Below are positions 16,109-24,478 of a DNA stretch of 64,000 nt, one piece after another. The position numbers and the translations under genes were made by a program. The stretch is from positions 1 through 64,000 of the forward strand of contig JAWKWA010000007.1 in NCBI GenBank assembly GCA_041397765.1. Direction: 5' to 3'. Origin of the DNA: JAWKWA01 sp041397765. Its GTDB lineage: Bacteria; Pseudomonadota; Alphaproteobacteria; Rhizobiales; Hyphomicrobiaceae. Each line of letters opens with the position of its first letter. Positions within the stretch are counted from its first letter, which is position 1. The notes beneath the pieces are model-generated. The model worked only from the letters and a program-made list of their open reading frames with translations, was not told the DNA's origin and made no database searches.

Positions 16109-17389
16109 TCAGCGAGGTTGGAGCGACTTCACCTCGGCCTGCAAGGGGCGCGCGAGATCGCCACGGTCGTCGATGCGAACCTGCCCGAGGCCGAGCCAGC
16201 GGGCGAGATGGGCGACCTCGCCGGCGAGCGGGCCGGCCACCATGCGTGGGGCGGCGCCCTCCTCGAGAAAGGCGCCCTTGACGAGGAGCGCACCGGCGGC
16301 GCGGTCGGCCTTGAGGTCGAGGCGGGCGAGGATGCGGTCGCCCATCAGGAACGGCAGCACATAGTAGCCGTACTGCCGTTTCGGCTCGGGCGTGTAGAGC
16401 TCGAGGCGATAACGGAAGCCGAACAGGCGCTCGGTGCGCTGGCGCTCCCATACGAGGGAATCGAAGGGCGAGAGCAGGCTCGCGGCCTCGATCCGGCGCG
16501 GACAGGTGGCGGCGGGATCGAGATAGGCCGGCTGGGTCCAGCCCTCGACCTCGGCGGGCAGCGCCTCGCCGGTCTCGACGAGCTCCCCGAGCGCGCGACG
16601 CGCATCCTCGACGCCGAGCCGGAAATAGTCGCGCAGATCGCGCTCGGTGCCGATGCCGAGCGCCTTGAGGGCGAGGGCCATCAGATGGCGGTGGGAAGCC
16701 TCGGGGTCGGGCGTCGGATGGTCGATGACGGCTTTCGGCAGCACGCGCTCGGGGATGTCGTAGACGCGCTCGAAATTGCGCCGTGTCGCCGTCGTCAGCT
16801 CGCCCGTCCAGAACAGCCATTCGACGGCGCGCTTGCCCTCGCTCCAGCCCCACCAGGGACCAGTCGAGGCGCCGCATTCCGACAATTCCGAGGCCGAAAG
16901 GGGCCCGCGCTCGCGGATCTCGGCGAGGACGTCGCGGACATAGCCCGCGCGCTCGCGGCCGAAGCGGGTCAGCTCCCGATAGGCCTCCTCGCCGCGCTCG
17001 GCGCCGGCCATGCGCCAGCGGAAATGCGGCTGCAGGTCGAGCGGGATCAAGGACGCCTCGTGGCCCCAGTACTCGAAGAGGCCACGCTTCATCGGATGAT
17101 AGGCGACGTGGTCGAGTAGGTCCGCGTCGTAGGCGCCGAGGCGGGCGAACAGCGGCAGATAGTGCGAGCGCACGAGCACGTTGACGGAATCGATCTGCAC
17201 GAGGCCGAGCCTCTCGATCGTCTGGCGGACATGCCGCCGGGTGATCGGTCCCGTCGGGCGCGAGCGGGCGAAGCCTTGAGCGGCGAGCGCGATGCGGCGG
17301 GCGCGGGCGAGCGAGAGGCGCTCGGGGCGCTTGCCGGGCACTGCGGCGGGCTCAGGGCCGGTCGCGTAGATATTGGTCTTTCTCGCCAT
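16109..17389 (-). CDS. YcaQ/AlkX-family DNA glycosylase (winged-helix, interstrand crosslink repair)
   Basis: A 426-residue member of the HTH_42 family of DNA glycosylases that unhook interstrand crosslinks and remove bulky alkyl adducts. The catalytic-loop motif is in GLVQIDSVNVLVRSHYLP (the QxD/Q element), followed by YHPMKRGLFEYWGHEASLIP, both strongly conserved. The protein is full length for the family. Start at 17389. Likely function: repair of alkylated or crosslinked DNA in the cytoplasm. Confidence 0.87.
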   Translation of the reverse strand: MARKTNIYATGPEPAAVPGKRPERLSLARARRIALAAQGFARSRPTGPITRRHVRQTIERLGLVQIDSVNVLVRSHYLPLFARLGAYDADLLDHVAYHPMKRGLFEYWGHEASLIPLDLQPHFRWRMAGAERGEEAYRELTRFGRERAGYVRDVLAEIRERGPLSASELSECGASTGPWWGWSEGKRAVEWLFWTGELTTATRRNFERVYDIPERVLPKAVIDHPTPDPEASHRHLMALALKALGIGTERDLRDYFRLGVEDARRALGELVETGEALPAEVEGWTQPAYLDPAATCPRRIEAASLLSPFDSLVWERQRTERLFGFRYRLELYTPEPKRQYGYYVLPFLMGDRILARLDLKADRAAGALLVKGAFLEEGAAPRMVAGPLAGEVAHLARWLGLGQVRIDDRGDLARPLQAEVKSLQPR

Positions 17390-17485
17390 GTCTCGACTGC
17401 CATCGACCTTGCGCTATCGGGCCCGGCGGCTTGCGGTCGCCGGCCCCCTCGCCGGCAGCCGACGTCCAGGACGCGGCAGGCGCGC

Positions 17486-18094
17486 TCAGTTCGCCTGCAG
17501 GCTCGGTCCCGAGATCCAGCCTGACAGCAGGCCATAGCCGACCGGACACCAGGCCCAGCCCGTAGTGTCATAGGCGCAATTGCCGAGCAACTCGACCTGG
17601 CTGCCGGGCGGCAGATTGGCAACGATGCGGGCATCCCGGCTGAGCTCGGACCATAGCGGCGGCCATCCACCGTCCGAGAGCGCGAGCACGCGATAGACCG
17701 GAATGAGCGGCCCGCCCGAGCTGTCCGGCTCGCTGGATCCCCCGGTCGGGGCGGGCAGGGAGAGGGCGAGATCGTCACCCGCTCCGGGGTCCGCCACGGC
17801 CGGCGGCGTGCCAGCGCTGGTGAGGAGCGGCGACAGGCCGAAATGTCGGCCCATGTCGCCGATCAGGATCGCACCGCCGAGCAAGGCGACCAGACCTCCC
17901 GCGAAGTAGAGTGCCCGGCTCTTGTGGCGCATCTCGGGAAAGAAGTAGCCCGACGACAGGACATAGACGACCGCCATGCCGATGCCGCCGGTGAGGCCGG
18001 CGGCGCCAGTCAAGGCCAATGCTCCCTGTTCGATCAATTGGATGAGCGCCAGGAGCAGGGATTCCAGAACGGGAAGAAATCTCGTCCACACCAC
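17486..18094 (-). CDS. Membrane protein with C-terminal SH3-like domain, function unknown
   Basis: A 202-residue protein with three hydrophobic segments in the first 85 residues (LLALIQLIEQGALAL; GMAVVYVLSSGYFF; FAGGLVALLGGAILIGDM), a Pro/Gly/Ser-rich linker, then a domain reading IVANLPPGSQVELLGNCAY and GWAWCPVGYGLLSGWI. That is the pattern of a bacterial SH3 fold, often peptidoglycan- or peptide-binding. The start is GTG at 18094, preceded by GAGGGGG on the minus strand. No family name is offered. Confidence 0.6.
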   Translation of the reverse strand: MVWTRFLPVLESLLLALIQLIEQGALALTGAAGLTGGIGMAVVYVLSSGYFFPEMRHKSRALYFAGGLVALLGGAILIGDMGRHFGLSPLLTSAGTPPAVADPGAGDDLALSLPAPTGGSSEPDSSGGPLIPVYRVLALSDGGWPPLWSELSRDARIVANLPPGSQVELLGNCAYDTTGWAWCPVGYGLLSGWISGPSLQAN

Positions 18095-18209
18095 CGTCGC
18101 CCCCTCGAATGGCGATGATCGGAGCGTGACAATTCTACGTGGCGCGTCCGTTGCGCCGCAAGATGCAATCTCAGCTCGTGATCGTCCGGGAGCGGCAGGT
18201 CCCGCCAGA

Positions 18210-19316
18210 TCAGGCGCCGATCGTCAGCACCGGATCGCCGAGCGCATCCATGACGGGGGTGAAGCCGAGGCCGGGACGGTCGGGCGCGGTCATGCGGCCG
18301 TCGATGCGCTCGGGCGCACCCTCGGCGATGCGCTTGGTGCCATAGCTGTTGAAGTCGGTGGCGGCGATCAGGAACTCCTCGGGCGTCGAGCGGGCGAGAT
18401 GGGCGATCGCCGCCGTCACCATGTCGCCGCCCCAGGTGTCCTCGACGATCATCGAGAGGCCGGTGGCGACGCACAAATCGCGGATCTCCTTGGCCCGCGT
18501 CAGTCCGCCGACCTTGGAGATCTTGAGGTTGATCGCATCCATGGCGCCGTCGGCGATGGCGCGAAGGAGGATGGCGAGGCCGTCGATGTTCTCGTCGAGG
18601 ATGAAGGGCAGCGGCGTGCGGCGGCGGACCGTCAGACATTCCTCATAGGTCCGGCAGGGCTGCTCGATGGTGACGTCGACGTCGCGTACCGCGTTCACGA
18701 TCCTCGCCGCCTCCAGCATGGTCCAGCCGGTATTGGCGTCAGCATCGAGCATGTCGCCGGGGCCGAGCACCTTCGCCGTCGCGCGGATGCGGGCGATGTC
18801 GGTGTCGGCATCGCCGCCGACCTTCAGCTGGAACTTGCGGTAGCCCTCGGCGCGGTAGCCGCGGATGTTCTCGGCCATCTCGTCGGGGGCGCGCTGCGAG
18901 ATGGCGCGATAGAGGGCGACGTCGGCCTGCTCGGCACCGCCGAGAAGCTTGTAGACCGGCTCGTCCGTCGCCTTGCCGAGAATGTCCCAGCAGGCGACGT
19001 CGATCGGCGCCTTCACATAGGCATGGCCGCGCATCGCCTCGTCCATCGCCCGGTTGATGACGCGCAGATGGGTCGGGTCGCGACCGATGAGCTTGGGCGC
19101 GAGCTCCTTCAACCCGGCACGCACACCGGCCGCATAGGCGGGCAGATAGGCGGGGCCGAGCGGGCAGCATTCGCCAAAGCCGGTGATGCCGGCGTCGGTC
19201 TCGACGGCGACGACGGTCGCATCGAAGGTCTCGACGAAGTTGCCGTTCGACCAGGAGTAGCGGCCTTCTTTCAGGGGGAGGTCGACCTGGTAGGCGCTGA
19301 TGCGGGTGATCTTCAT
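18210..19316 (-). CDS. Enolase-superfamily dehydratase, probably cis-3-hydroxy-L-proline dehydratase
   Basis: A 368-residue mandelate racemase/muconate lactonizing enzyme-family protein. Acid/base lysines are Lys165 (second Lys of KFQLK) and Lys265 (NLKISKVGG); metal ligands are in DADANTGW (Asp193), IEQPC (Glu218) and DENID (Asp241). This pair of opposing lysines fits the proline/hydroxyproline-acting clade, which dehydrates cis-3-hydroxyproline to pyrroline-2-carboxylate. The divergent DapA-family gene and following D-amino-acid dehydrogenase support hydroxyproline catabolism. A related racemase or epimerase activity remains possible. Confidence 0.78.
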   Translation of the reverse strand: MKITRISAYQVDLPLKEGRYSWSNGNFVETFDATVVAVETDAGITGFGECCPLGPAYLPAYAAGVRAGLKELAPKLIGRDPTHLRVINRAMDEAMRGHAYVKAPIDVACWDILGKATDEPVYKLLGGAEQADVALYRAISQRAPDEMAENIRGYRAEGYRKFQLKVGGDADTDIARIRATAKVLGPGDMLDADANTGWTMLEAARIVNAVRDVDVTIEQPCRTYEECLTVRRRTPLPFILDENIDGLAILLRAIADGAMDAINLKISKVGGLTRAKEIRDLCVATGLSMIVEDTWGGDMVTAAIAHLARSTPEEFLIAATDFNSYGTKRIAEGAPERIDGRMTAPDRPGLGFTPVMDALGDPVLTIGA

Positions 19317-19462
19317 GGGCGGGCTTCCGATCAGAACGGGCGGCGCGGAGGGCCGGCTCGGGGCCCGGCAAGGTCGGACGGCGGACGCGCGCCGTCAAGG
19401 CCGGACGGATGGCGAGGCGAGGGTTCGAGCCTCGCGCATGTCTCCCCGGACATTGCGTGGAA

Positions 19463-19499
19463 TTGCGCGGGCCGCAGGCGCCGTGCCATAGAGACGAGA
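19463..19499 (+). promoter_or_regulatory. Candidate sigma-70 promoter for the DapA-family gene
   Basis: TTGCGC (19463-19468), an 18-bp spacer and CATAGA (19487-19492) stand 51 bp before the ATG at 19543. A strong ribosome-binding stretch GAGGGAGG precedes that start. Weak -35 match, so tentative. Confidence 0.3.
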
Positions 19500-19542
19500 G
19501 ACTGGGGCGGCGAGCCCCGCTGTTCGAGAGGGAGGCCGGAGC

Positions 19543-20502
19543 ATGGCAGGCAGGTCGGGGGGAAAGAGCGTCGATTGGAACGGGGTGTTCCCCGCCGTCA
19601 CCACCCAGTTCAAGGCCGATGCCGCCCATTCGCTCGACCTCAGGAAGACCGAGAAGGTCATCAAGGCGCTGATCGACGACGGCGTGTCGGGGCTCATCAT
19701 CTGCGGCACGGTCGGCGAGAACACCTCGCTCGAGCGCTCCGAGAAGATACAATTGATGGAGATGGCGGCCGGGGTCGCCAAGGGCCGGGTGCCGGTCATC
19801 GCCGGCATCGCCGAATATACCACCGCCTTTGCGGCCGGCATGGCGAAGGAGGCACGCAAGGCCGGCGTCGATGGCGTCATGGTGATGCCCGCCATGGTCT
19901 ATTCGGCCAAGCCGCACGAGACGGTCGCGCATTTCCGCGGCGTCGCCAAGGCGAGCGATCTGCCGGTGATGATCTACAACAACCCGCCCGTCTACAAGAC
20001 CGACGTGACGCCGCGCATGCTCGCCGATCTCGCCGATTGCGAGACGGTGGTCTGCTTCAAGGAATCGTCGGGCGACACGCGCCGCTTCATCGACGTGCGC
20101 AACCTCGTCGGCGACCGGTTCGTCATGTTCGCCGGGCTCGACGACGTGATCGTCGAGAGTGTCATGCTCGGTGCGGTCGGTTGGGTCTCGGGCATGTCGA
20201 ACGTGTTTCCCGCGGAAGGCGAGACACTGTTCCGCCTCGCGCGGGAGGGCCGGTTCGAGGAGGCGATGCCGATCTACGAATGGTTCATGCCGCTCCTCCA
20301 TCTCGATGCGCGCGCCGATCTCGTGCAGTGCATCAAGCTGTGCGAGGAGATCGCCGGGCGCGGCTCGGCGCTGACGCGGCCGCCGCGCCTCGCGCTCGAG
20401 GGCGCCGACAAGACGCATGTCGAGAAGATCATGAAGGAGGCGATGAAGAAGCGGCCGAAGAAGCTGCCCGATGTCGGCCTCAAGGCGCGCAAGGCGGCCT
20501 AG
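19543..20502 (+). CDS. Dihydrodipicolinate synthase-family lyase/deaminase, probably in hydroxyproline catabolism
   Basis: A 319-residue class I aldolase-fold (DapA family) enzyme. The Schiff-base Lys is in VVCFKESSGD, the catalytic Tyr in MIYNNPPVYK, and the Gly-Thr loop in CGTVGENTSLE replaces the GTTGE motif of true DapA. Divergent from the proline-type dehydratase and upstream of a D-amino-acid dehydrogenase. That context suggests 1-pyrroline-4-hydroxy-2-carboxylate deaminase or a related keto-acid lyase rather than lysine biosynthesis. The basic C-terminal tail (EAMKKRPKKLPDVG) is longer than in DapA. Confidence 0.8.
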   Translation: MAGRSGGKSVDWNGVFPAVTTQFKADAAHSLDLRKTEKVIKALIDDGVSGLIICGTVGENTSLERSEKIQLMEMAAGVAKGRVPVIAGIAEYTTAFAAGMAKEARKAGVDGVMVMPAMVYSAKPHETVAHFRGVAKASDLPVMIYNNPPVYKTDVTPRMLADLADCETVVCFKESSGDTRRFIDVRNLVGDRFVMFAGLDDVIVESVMLGAVGWVSGMSNVFPAEGETLFRLAREGRFEEAMPIYEWFMPLLHLDARADLVQCIKLCEEIAGRGSALTRPPRLALEGADKTHVEKIMKEAMKKRPKKLPDVGLKARKAA

Positions 20503-20639
20503 AGCAAGGCGGCTTGGAGCCTGATCGCGCGCGCATCGAGAGCGTGAAACAGACCCGCGGGACGTTGCCTGGCGCGCTGACGGGCGACATCCCGCCCGGC
20601 CAAGGGTCTTTCGAGTTCATGCACACAGGGGAGTTGACG

Positions 20640-20897
20640 GTGGCCAATCCAGATGCACCGGCACCGGTGTGGAAATATGTGATCGCCTCGATCCTCGATG
20701 CGTTCATGGTGTTCTTTGCCGGCGGCTATGCGATCGGCTGGCTGACCGGCAACCTCACCGAGGAAGGCTTCAATCTCTCCGGTCGGCCGGCGATCGCCCT
20801 CATCGTGCTCATCATCGGCTATTTCTTCATCCTCAACCGCTACTTCGGCGGCACGATCTGGCGGCGGATTTTCGGGATTCCCGGGCGCCGGGCTTGA
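20640..20897 (+). CDS. Small RDD-like membrane protein
   Basis: An 85-residue protein from a GTG start at 20640, chosen because AGGGGAG (20627-20633) lies six bases upstream. An ATG at 20619 is the alternative (93 codons). Two helices are evident: VIASILDAFMVFFAGGYAIGWLTG and AIALIVLIIGYFFILNRYF, followed by GGTIWRRIFGIPGR. The Asp in the first helix and the G-GTIWRRIFG loop resemble RDD-family proteins, but it is short for that family. It sits between two catabolic genes, with 43 bp to the next one. Confidence 0.6.
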   Translation: MANPDAPAPVWKYVIASILDAFMVFFAGGYAIGWLTGNLTEEGFNLSGRPAIALIVLIIGYFFILNRYFGGTIWRRIFGIPGRRA

Positions 20898-20940
20898 GGC
20901 GTGCGAGGGCCGCAGGCCAATTCCTGAGCGAGGCATTCTG

Positions 20941-22179
20941 ATGCATGTCGCAGTCATCGGAGCCGGCATCGTCGGCGTGCAGGTCGCGCACGAGTTGCTC
21001 GACGACGGCCACTCGGTCACCTTCGTCGACCCCGACGGCATCGCCGAGCGCACCTCGCGCGGGAATGCCGGCTTCATCGCCCATACCGACATCATGCCGC
21101 TGGCGAGCCCGAAGGTGTGGCGTCATCTGCCCGGCTGGCTGCTCGATCCGCTCGGTCCGCTGACGATCCGCCCGAGCTATGCCCATCGCATCCTGCCGTG
21201 GATGCTGCGGTTCGTCGCCGCCTCCGCGCCGTCGCGCATCGAGGCGAGCATCGCCGCACTCACGCAACTGAACGGGCTGTCGCTGCCGGCCTGGGAGCGA
21301 CGGCTGAAGAAGCTCGGCCTCACCGACCGGCATCTGCGCAGGTCCGGCTATCTCTATGTGTGGGCCTCGCGGCCCGATTTCGAGGCGTCGAAATCGACGC
21401 TGAAGCGCCAGCAGGCGCTCGGCATTCCGGTCGAGATCCTCGACTCCAACGCGGCGGTGAGGAAGCTCGAGCCGGCCTATGGTCCGGCGATCGTCGGGGG
21501 GGCGCATTATCCGACGGGGGCGCGGGTCGACGAGCCGGCCTCGGTCGCCAAATCGCTCGGGGCAGAGGCCCTGAAGCGCGGCGCGACGATGCGCCAGACG
21601 GCCGTCGAGACCATCCGTCCGGTGCAGGGCGGGGTGGCGATCGGCCTGAAGGACGGTGGGACGCTCGAGGCCGACATGGCGGTGATCGCGGCCGGAGCCT
21701 GGTCGAAACCGCTCGCGGCGCAACTCGGCGACAGGATCCCGCTCGACACCGAGCGCGGCTACAACCTCACGCTGCCCAAGGGCTCGCTCGGGCTGACGCG
21801 CCCGGTGATCCACGAGGGGCTCGGCTTTGCCACCTCGGTGTTCGACGACACCGACCGCATCGGCGGTGCGGTCGAGTTCGCAGGCCTCGATGCGCCGCCC
21901 AACTACAAGCGCGTCGATGCCATCATCGCGCGGGCGAAGCGCGTGCTGCCGGATGCGAAATTCGACGATGGCACGCGCTGGATGGGCTTCCGGCCCTCGC
22001 TGCCCGATTCGATGCCGGTGATCGGGCGATCGAGCGCGTCCGACCGCATCGTCTACGCCTTCGGCCACGGCCATCATGGCCTGACCGAATCGGCGGCGAC
22101 CGCCGAGATCGTCGGCGCCATGGTGAGCCAGAAGGCGTCACCGATCGACGCCGAGCCGTTCCGGGCGCAGCGGTTCTGA
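20941..22179 (+). CDS. FAD-dependent D-amino-acid dehydrogenase (DadA-like), probably D-hydroxyproline dehydrogenase
   Basis: A 412-residue DAO-family flavoprotein. The N-terminal dinucleotide fold is HVAVIGAGIVGVQVAHELLDDGHSVTFVD, followed by SRGNAGFIAHTDIMPLASP, typical of DadA. The FAD-contacting C-terminal region is RWMGFRPSLPDSMPVIGRS and YAFGHGHHGLTESAATAEIV. It likely oxidises a D-amino acid or D-hydroxyproline to the imino acid, passing electrons to the membrane. Lying after a hydroxyproline-type dehydratase and DapA-like gene, it fits the D-hydroxyproline step. Confidence 0.85.
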   Translation: MHVAVIGAGIVGVQVAHELLDDGHSVTFVDPDGIAERTSRGNAGFIAHTDIMPLASPKVWRHLPGWLLDPLGPLTIRPSYAHRILPWMLRFVAASAPSRIEASIAALTQLNGLSLPAWERRLKKLGLTDRHLRRSGYLYVWASRPDFEASKSTLKRQQALGIPVEILDSNAAVRKLEPAYGPAIVGGAHYPTGARVDEPASVAKSLGAEALKRGATMRQTAVETIRPVQGGVAIGLKDGGTLEADMAVIAAGAWSKPLAAQLGDRIPLDTERGYNLTLPKGSLGLTRPVIHEGLGFATSVFDDTDRIGGAVEFAGLDAPPNYKRVDAIIARAKRVLPDAKFDDGTRWMGFRPSLPDSMPVIGRSSASDRIVYAFGHGHHGLTESAATAEIVGAMVSQKASPIDAEPFRAQRF

Positions 22180-22378
22180 GCCGCAGTACACATCCTGGTG
22201 GCTCCGAGCCGGGCTCGAGCCGGTGCCGGTGCGCCGGGCCGGGCGATGCGGCCACCGGCCGCCGCTTCGGCGCTCTGCAAGCAATGGTTTGAGAATTCGG
22301 ATTTTTGGTCCGCCGCCCGCTCCTGTACGGTGATCCGCAATGCACGCGGGACCGGACACGGGAGAAGGACAGGCTCTG

Positions 22379-23650
22379 ATGTCGATCGAGAGAACGGACG
22401 TGCTCGTCGTGGGGGCGGGCCAGGCAGGTCTTGCGCTCAGCGAGCATCTGGGAAAGGCCGGGGTGCCGCACATCGTGCTGGAGCGCCGGCGGATCGCCGA
22501 GCGCTGGCGGTCGGAGCGCTGGGATTCGCTCGTCGCCAACGGGCCGGCCTGGCACGACCGCTTCCCTGGTCTCGAGTTCGAGATCGGGCCGGACGAGTTC
22601 GCGCCCAAGGAGATGGTGGCCGACTACTTCGTGCGCTTTGCCGAGCAGATCGGGGCGCCGGTGCGCTGCGGCGTCGAGGTGAGGCAGGTCGAGAAACGGA
22701 TCGGCGGGGCGGGCTTCCGCGCCGAGACCTCGGCCGGGCCGATCGAGGCGCGCTTCGTGGTGGCAGCCACCGGCGCCTTCCAGAATCCGGTGATCCCGTC
22801 GATCGTACCCGAGACGGCAGGCCTCATGCAGATCCATTCGGCGGCCTACCGCAATCCGGGGCAATTGCCGGAAGGGGCCGTTCTGGTGATCGGGGCGGGC
22901 TCGTCGGGCACGCAGATCGCCGACGAGCTCCTGCGCTCGGGACGGCGCGTGTTCCTTGCGGTCGGACCGCACGACCGGCCGCCGCGGCGCTATCGCGGCC
23001 GGGATTTCGTATGGTGGCTCGGCGTGCTCGGCAAATGGGACGCGGAGGCGGCCGCGCCTGGCACCCAGCATGTGACGATCGCGGTCAGCGGTGCCTATGG
23101 CGGGCGGACTGTCGATTTCCGCAAGCTGGCGGAGGCGGGGATGATGCTGCTCGGGCGGGCGGAATCCTTTGGTGCCGGCGTCATGAGGTTCGCCGGCGAT
23201 CTTGCCGCCAATATCGAGCGGGGCGACGACAATTACCTCTCGCTGCTCGACGAGGCGGACGCCTTCATCGCGCGCAACGGGCTCGATCTGCCCGAGGAGC
23301 CGGAGGCGCGGGTGATCGGGCCGGCACCGGCCGCCATGCGCGATCCGGTGCGCGAGCTCGACCTGAAGGCGAGCGGCATCGCCTCGATCATCTGGGCGAC
23401 CGGCTTTGCCAACGACTATTCGTGGCTGAAGGTCGGCGCGCTCGATGCCGAGGGCAAGCCGGTCCACAAGCGCGGCGTTTCCTCGGAGCCGGGTGTCTAT
23501 TTCCTCGGCCTGCCTTGGCTGTCGCGACGCGGCTCGACCTTCATCTGGGGTGTGTGGCACGACGCCAAATACATTGCCGACCACATCTCGACTCAGCGTG
23601 GCTATCTCGCCTATCGCGGGAGCGAGGCGGCCGGCGCTGTCGGCGGTTGA
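22379..23650 (+). CDS. Flavin-containing monooxygenase-like NAD(P)/FAD oxidoreductase
   Basis: A 423-residue class B flavin monooxygenase-type protein. The FAD site is VLVVGAGQAGLALSEHLGKAG; the second, NADPH-binding fold is VLVIGAGSSGTQIADELLRSGR; ATGF motifs are in VVAATGAFQNP and IIWATGFANDY. The substrate is unknown. ATG at 22379 (MSIERTD) was chosen for the GGAGAAGGA stretch about 10 bases upstream; an in-frame ATG at 22340 would add 13 residues. It is 200 bp from the DadA-like gene, so it may have its own promoter. Confidence 0.82.
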   Translation: MSIERTDVLVVGAGQAGLALSEHLGKAGVPHIVLERRRIAERWRSERWDSLVANGPAWHDRFPGLEFEIGPDEFAPKEMVADYFVRFAEQIGAPVRCGVEVRQVEKRIGGAGFRAETSAGPIEARFVVAATGAFQNPVIPSIVPETAGLMQIHSAAYRNPGQLPEGAVLVIGAGSSGTQIADELLRSGRRVFLAVGPHDRPPRRYRGRDFVWWLGVLGKWDAEAAAPGTQHVTIAVSGAYGGRTVDFRKLAEAGMMLLGRAESFGAGVMRFAGDLAANIERGDDNYLSLLDEADAFIARNGLDLPEEPEARVIGPAPAAMRDPVRELDLKASGIASIIWATGFANDYSWLKVGALDAEGKPVHKRGVSSEPGVYFLGLPWLSRRGSTFIWGVWHDAKYIADHISTQRGYLAYRGSEAAGAVGG

Positions 23651-23862
23651 AGGCGCAGAGCTCGATGAGGGGCCGCGGGCGCATCGCTGTCGGCGTCCCC
23701 TTGCACCCGAGAGCGCGGGGGGCGGATGCGCCAAACGTGGCGCATCCCGGCTGACCGCACGTCCTCAGCCCTGCTCGGCCGCCCCTCTTGAATTTGTATC
23801 GCTGTTTATTCGATTGCGGCCCCGGCCGTTACCCCGGATGCAAGCCTCGCTACAACCATGGG

Positions 23863-23892
23863 TTGAAAGACCTGCGTCGATTCGCGCATAGT
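23863..23892 (+). promoter_or_regulatory. Candidate sigma-70 promoter of the small exported-peptide gene
   Basis: TTGAAA (23863-23868), 18-bp spacer, CATAGT (23887-23892). It lies in a locally AT-richer stretch and about 54 bp upstream of the ATG at 23946. Confidence 0.4.
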
Positions 23893-23945
23893 GTGCGGAC
23901 AAGAAACAGACGAGACCCCAACCCGAAAGAACAGGCAGGCCCGCC

Positions 23946-24137
23946 ATGCATCACACCATTCTCACGGCCGCCATGGCCATCGCCATTCTCGCCGCGCTTC
24001 CCGAGGTGATCGACGGTTTCAGGGGGACGATGAGCGAGGTCGGCGAGACGCTGGCCGAGGCGCGCGGCATCTTTCCGGATGGTCCGGCCGTCGTCTCGCG
24101 CGAGAACCGCGGGCATCTGGTGACGACCGTGCGCTGA
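23946..24137 (+). CDS. Small 63-residue protein with N-terminal hydrophobic segment, unknown
   Basis: MHHTILTAAMAIAILAALPEVIDGF begins the frame, a hydrophobic helix that could anchor or export the product. It is followed by an acidic amphipathic stretch (TMSEVGETLAEARGIF) and a short tail ending TTVR. No family is recognised. Support comes from the promoter-like sequence upstream and the codon-position GC bias expected of a real gene here. No strong ribosome-binding site was seen, so it remains tentative. Confidence 0.4.
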   Translation: MHHTILTAAMAIAILAALPEVIDGFRGTMSEVGETLAEARGIFPDGPAVVSRENRGHLVTTVR

Positions 24138-24257
24138 CCTCGCGGGCGCCGGCGGAAGACCGGGCCGCGGACGGGCCGCGAGGGCGTCGCCACCTCTCGG
24201 GCCCCGATCTCCGCGGGACCGGCTCCGCCGGCGCGACGTGATGGCGCTGAGGAGGCC

Positions 24258-24478
24258 TCATACCACCTCGCGAAAGCTCTGACCTTCGCGAGGCGTCGCG
24301 CGCGGGGGTGGCGGGGCGGTCGCGCGCAAACAAAACATGCGCGCGGGGTTGGCGGGGCGGCCGCGCGCAAACAAAATATGCGCGTGCGGGGTTGGCGGGG
24401 CGGCCGCGCCCTATGAATGGAGACACCGGCGCGCATCCAACTGGATCACCAGTCGAGACTGATGCGCGGCGGTATCAG
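24258..24478. repeat. Structured intergenic repeat, copy 2 (expanded core)
   Basis: Same plan as the copy at 134-273. First hairpin CCTCGCGAA (24266-24274) with TTCGCGAGG (24285-24293); a G-rich core, here three units; second hairpin ACCGGCGCGCAT with ATGCGCGGCGGT (one mismatch). The inner helix is ACTGG/CCAGT where copy 1 has ACTCG/CGAGT, so both arms changed together. The right end overlaps the stop codon of the amidohydrolase gene (24475-24477). Confidence 0.75.
24298..24419. repeat. Three tandem 41-bp G-rich units
   Basis: Units start at 24298, 24339 and 24380, exactly 41 bp apart. Each begins with GCGCG, has a core GGGGTTGGCGGGGCGG (first unit GGGGGTGG, a close variant), and closes with CGCGCGCAAACAAAA in the first two units; the third degenerates at its end. 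The core has four G-runs and could form a quadruplex. The copy at 134-273 has a single unit. Confidence 0.75.

Noticed and set aside
17976..20500. A plus-strand frame of over 800 codons ending with the small RDD-like protein
   Set aside because: Only its last 85 codons make a plausible protein; the rest is antisense or out of frame to the dehydratase and DapA-like genes.
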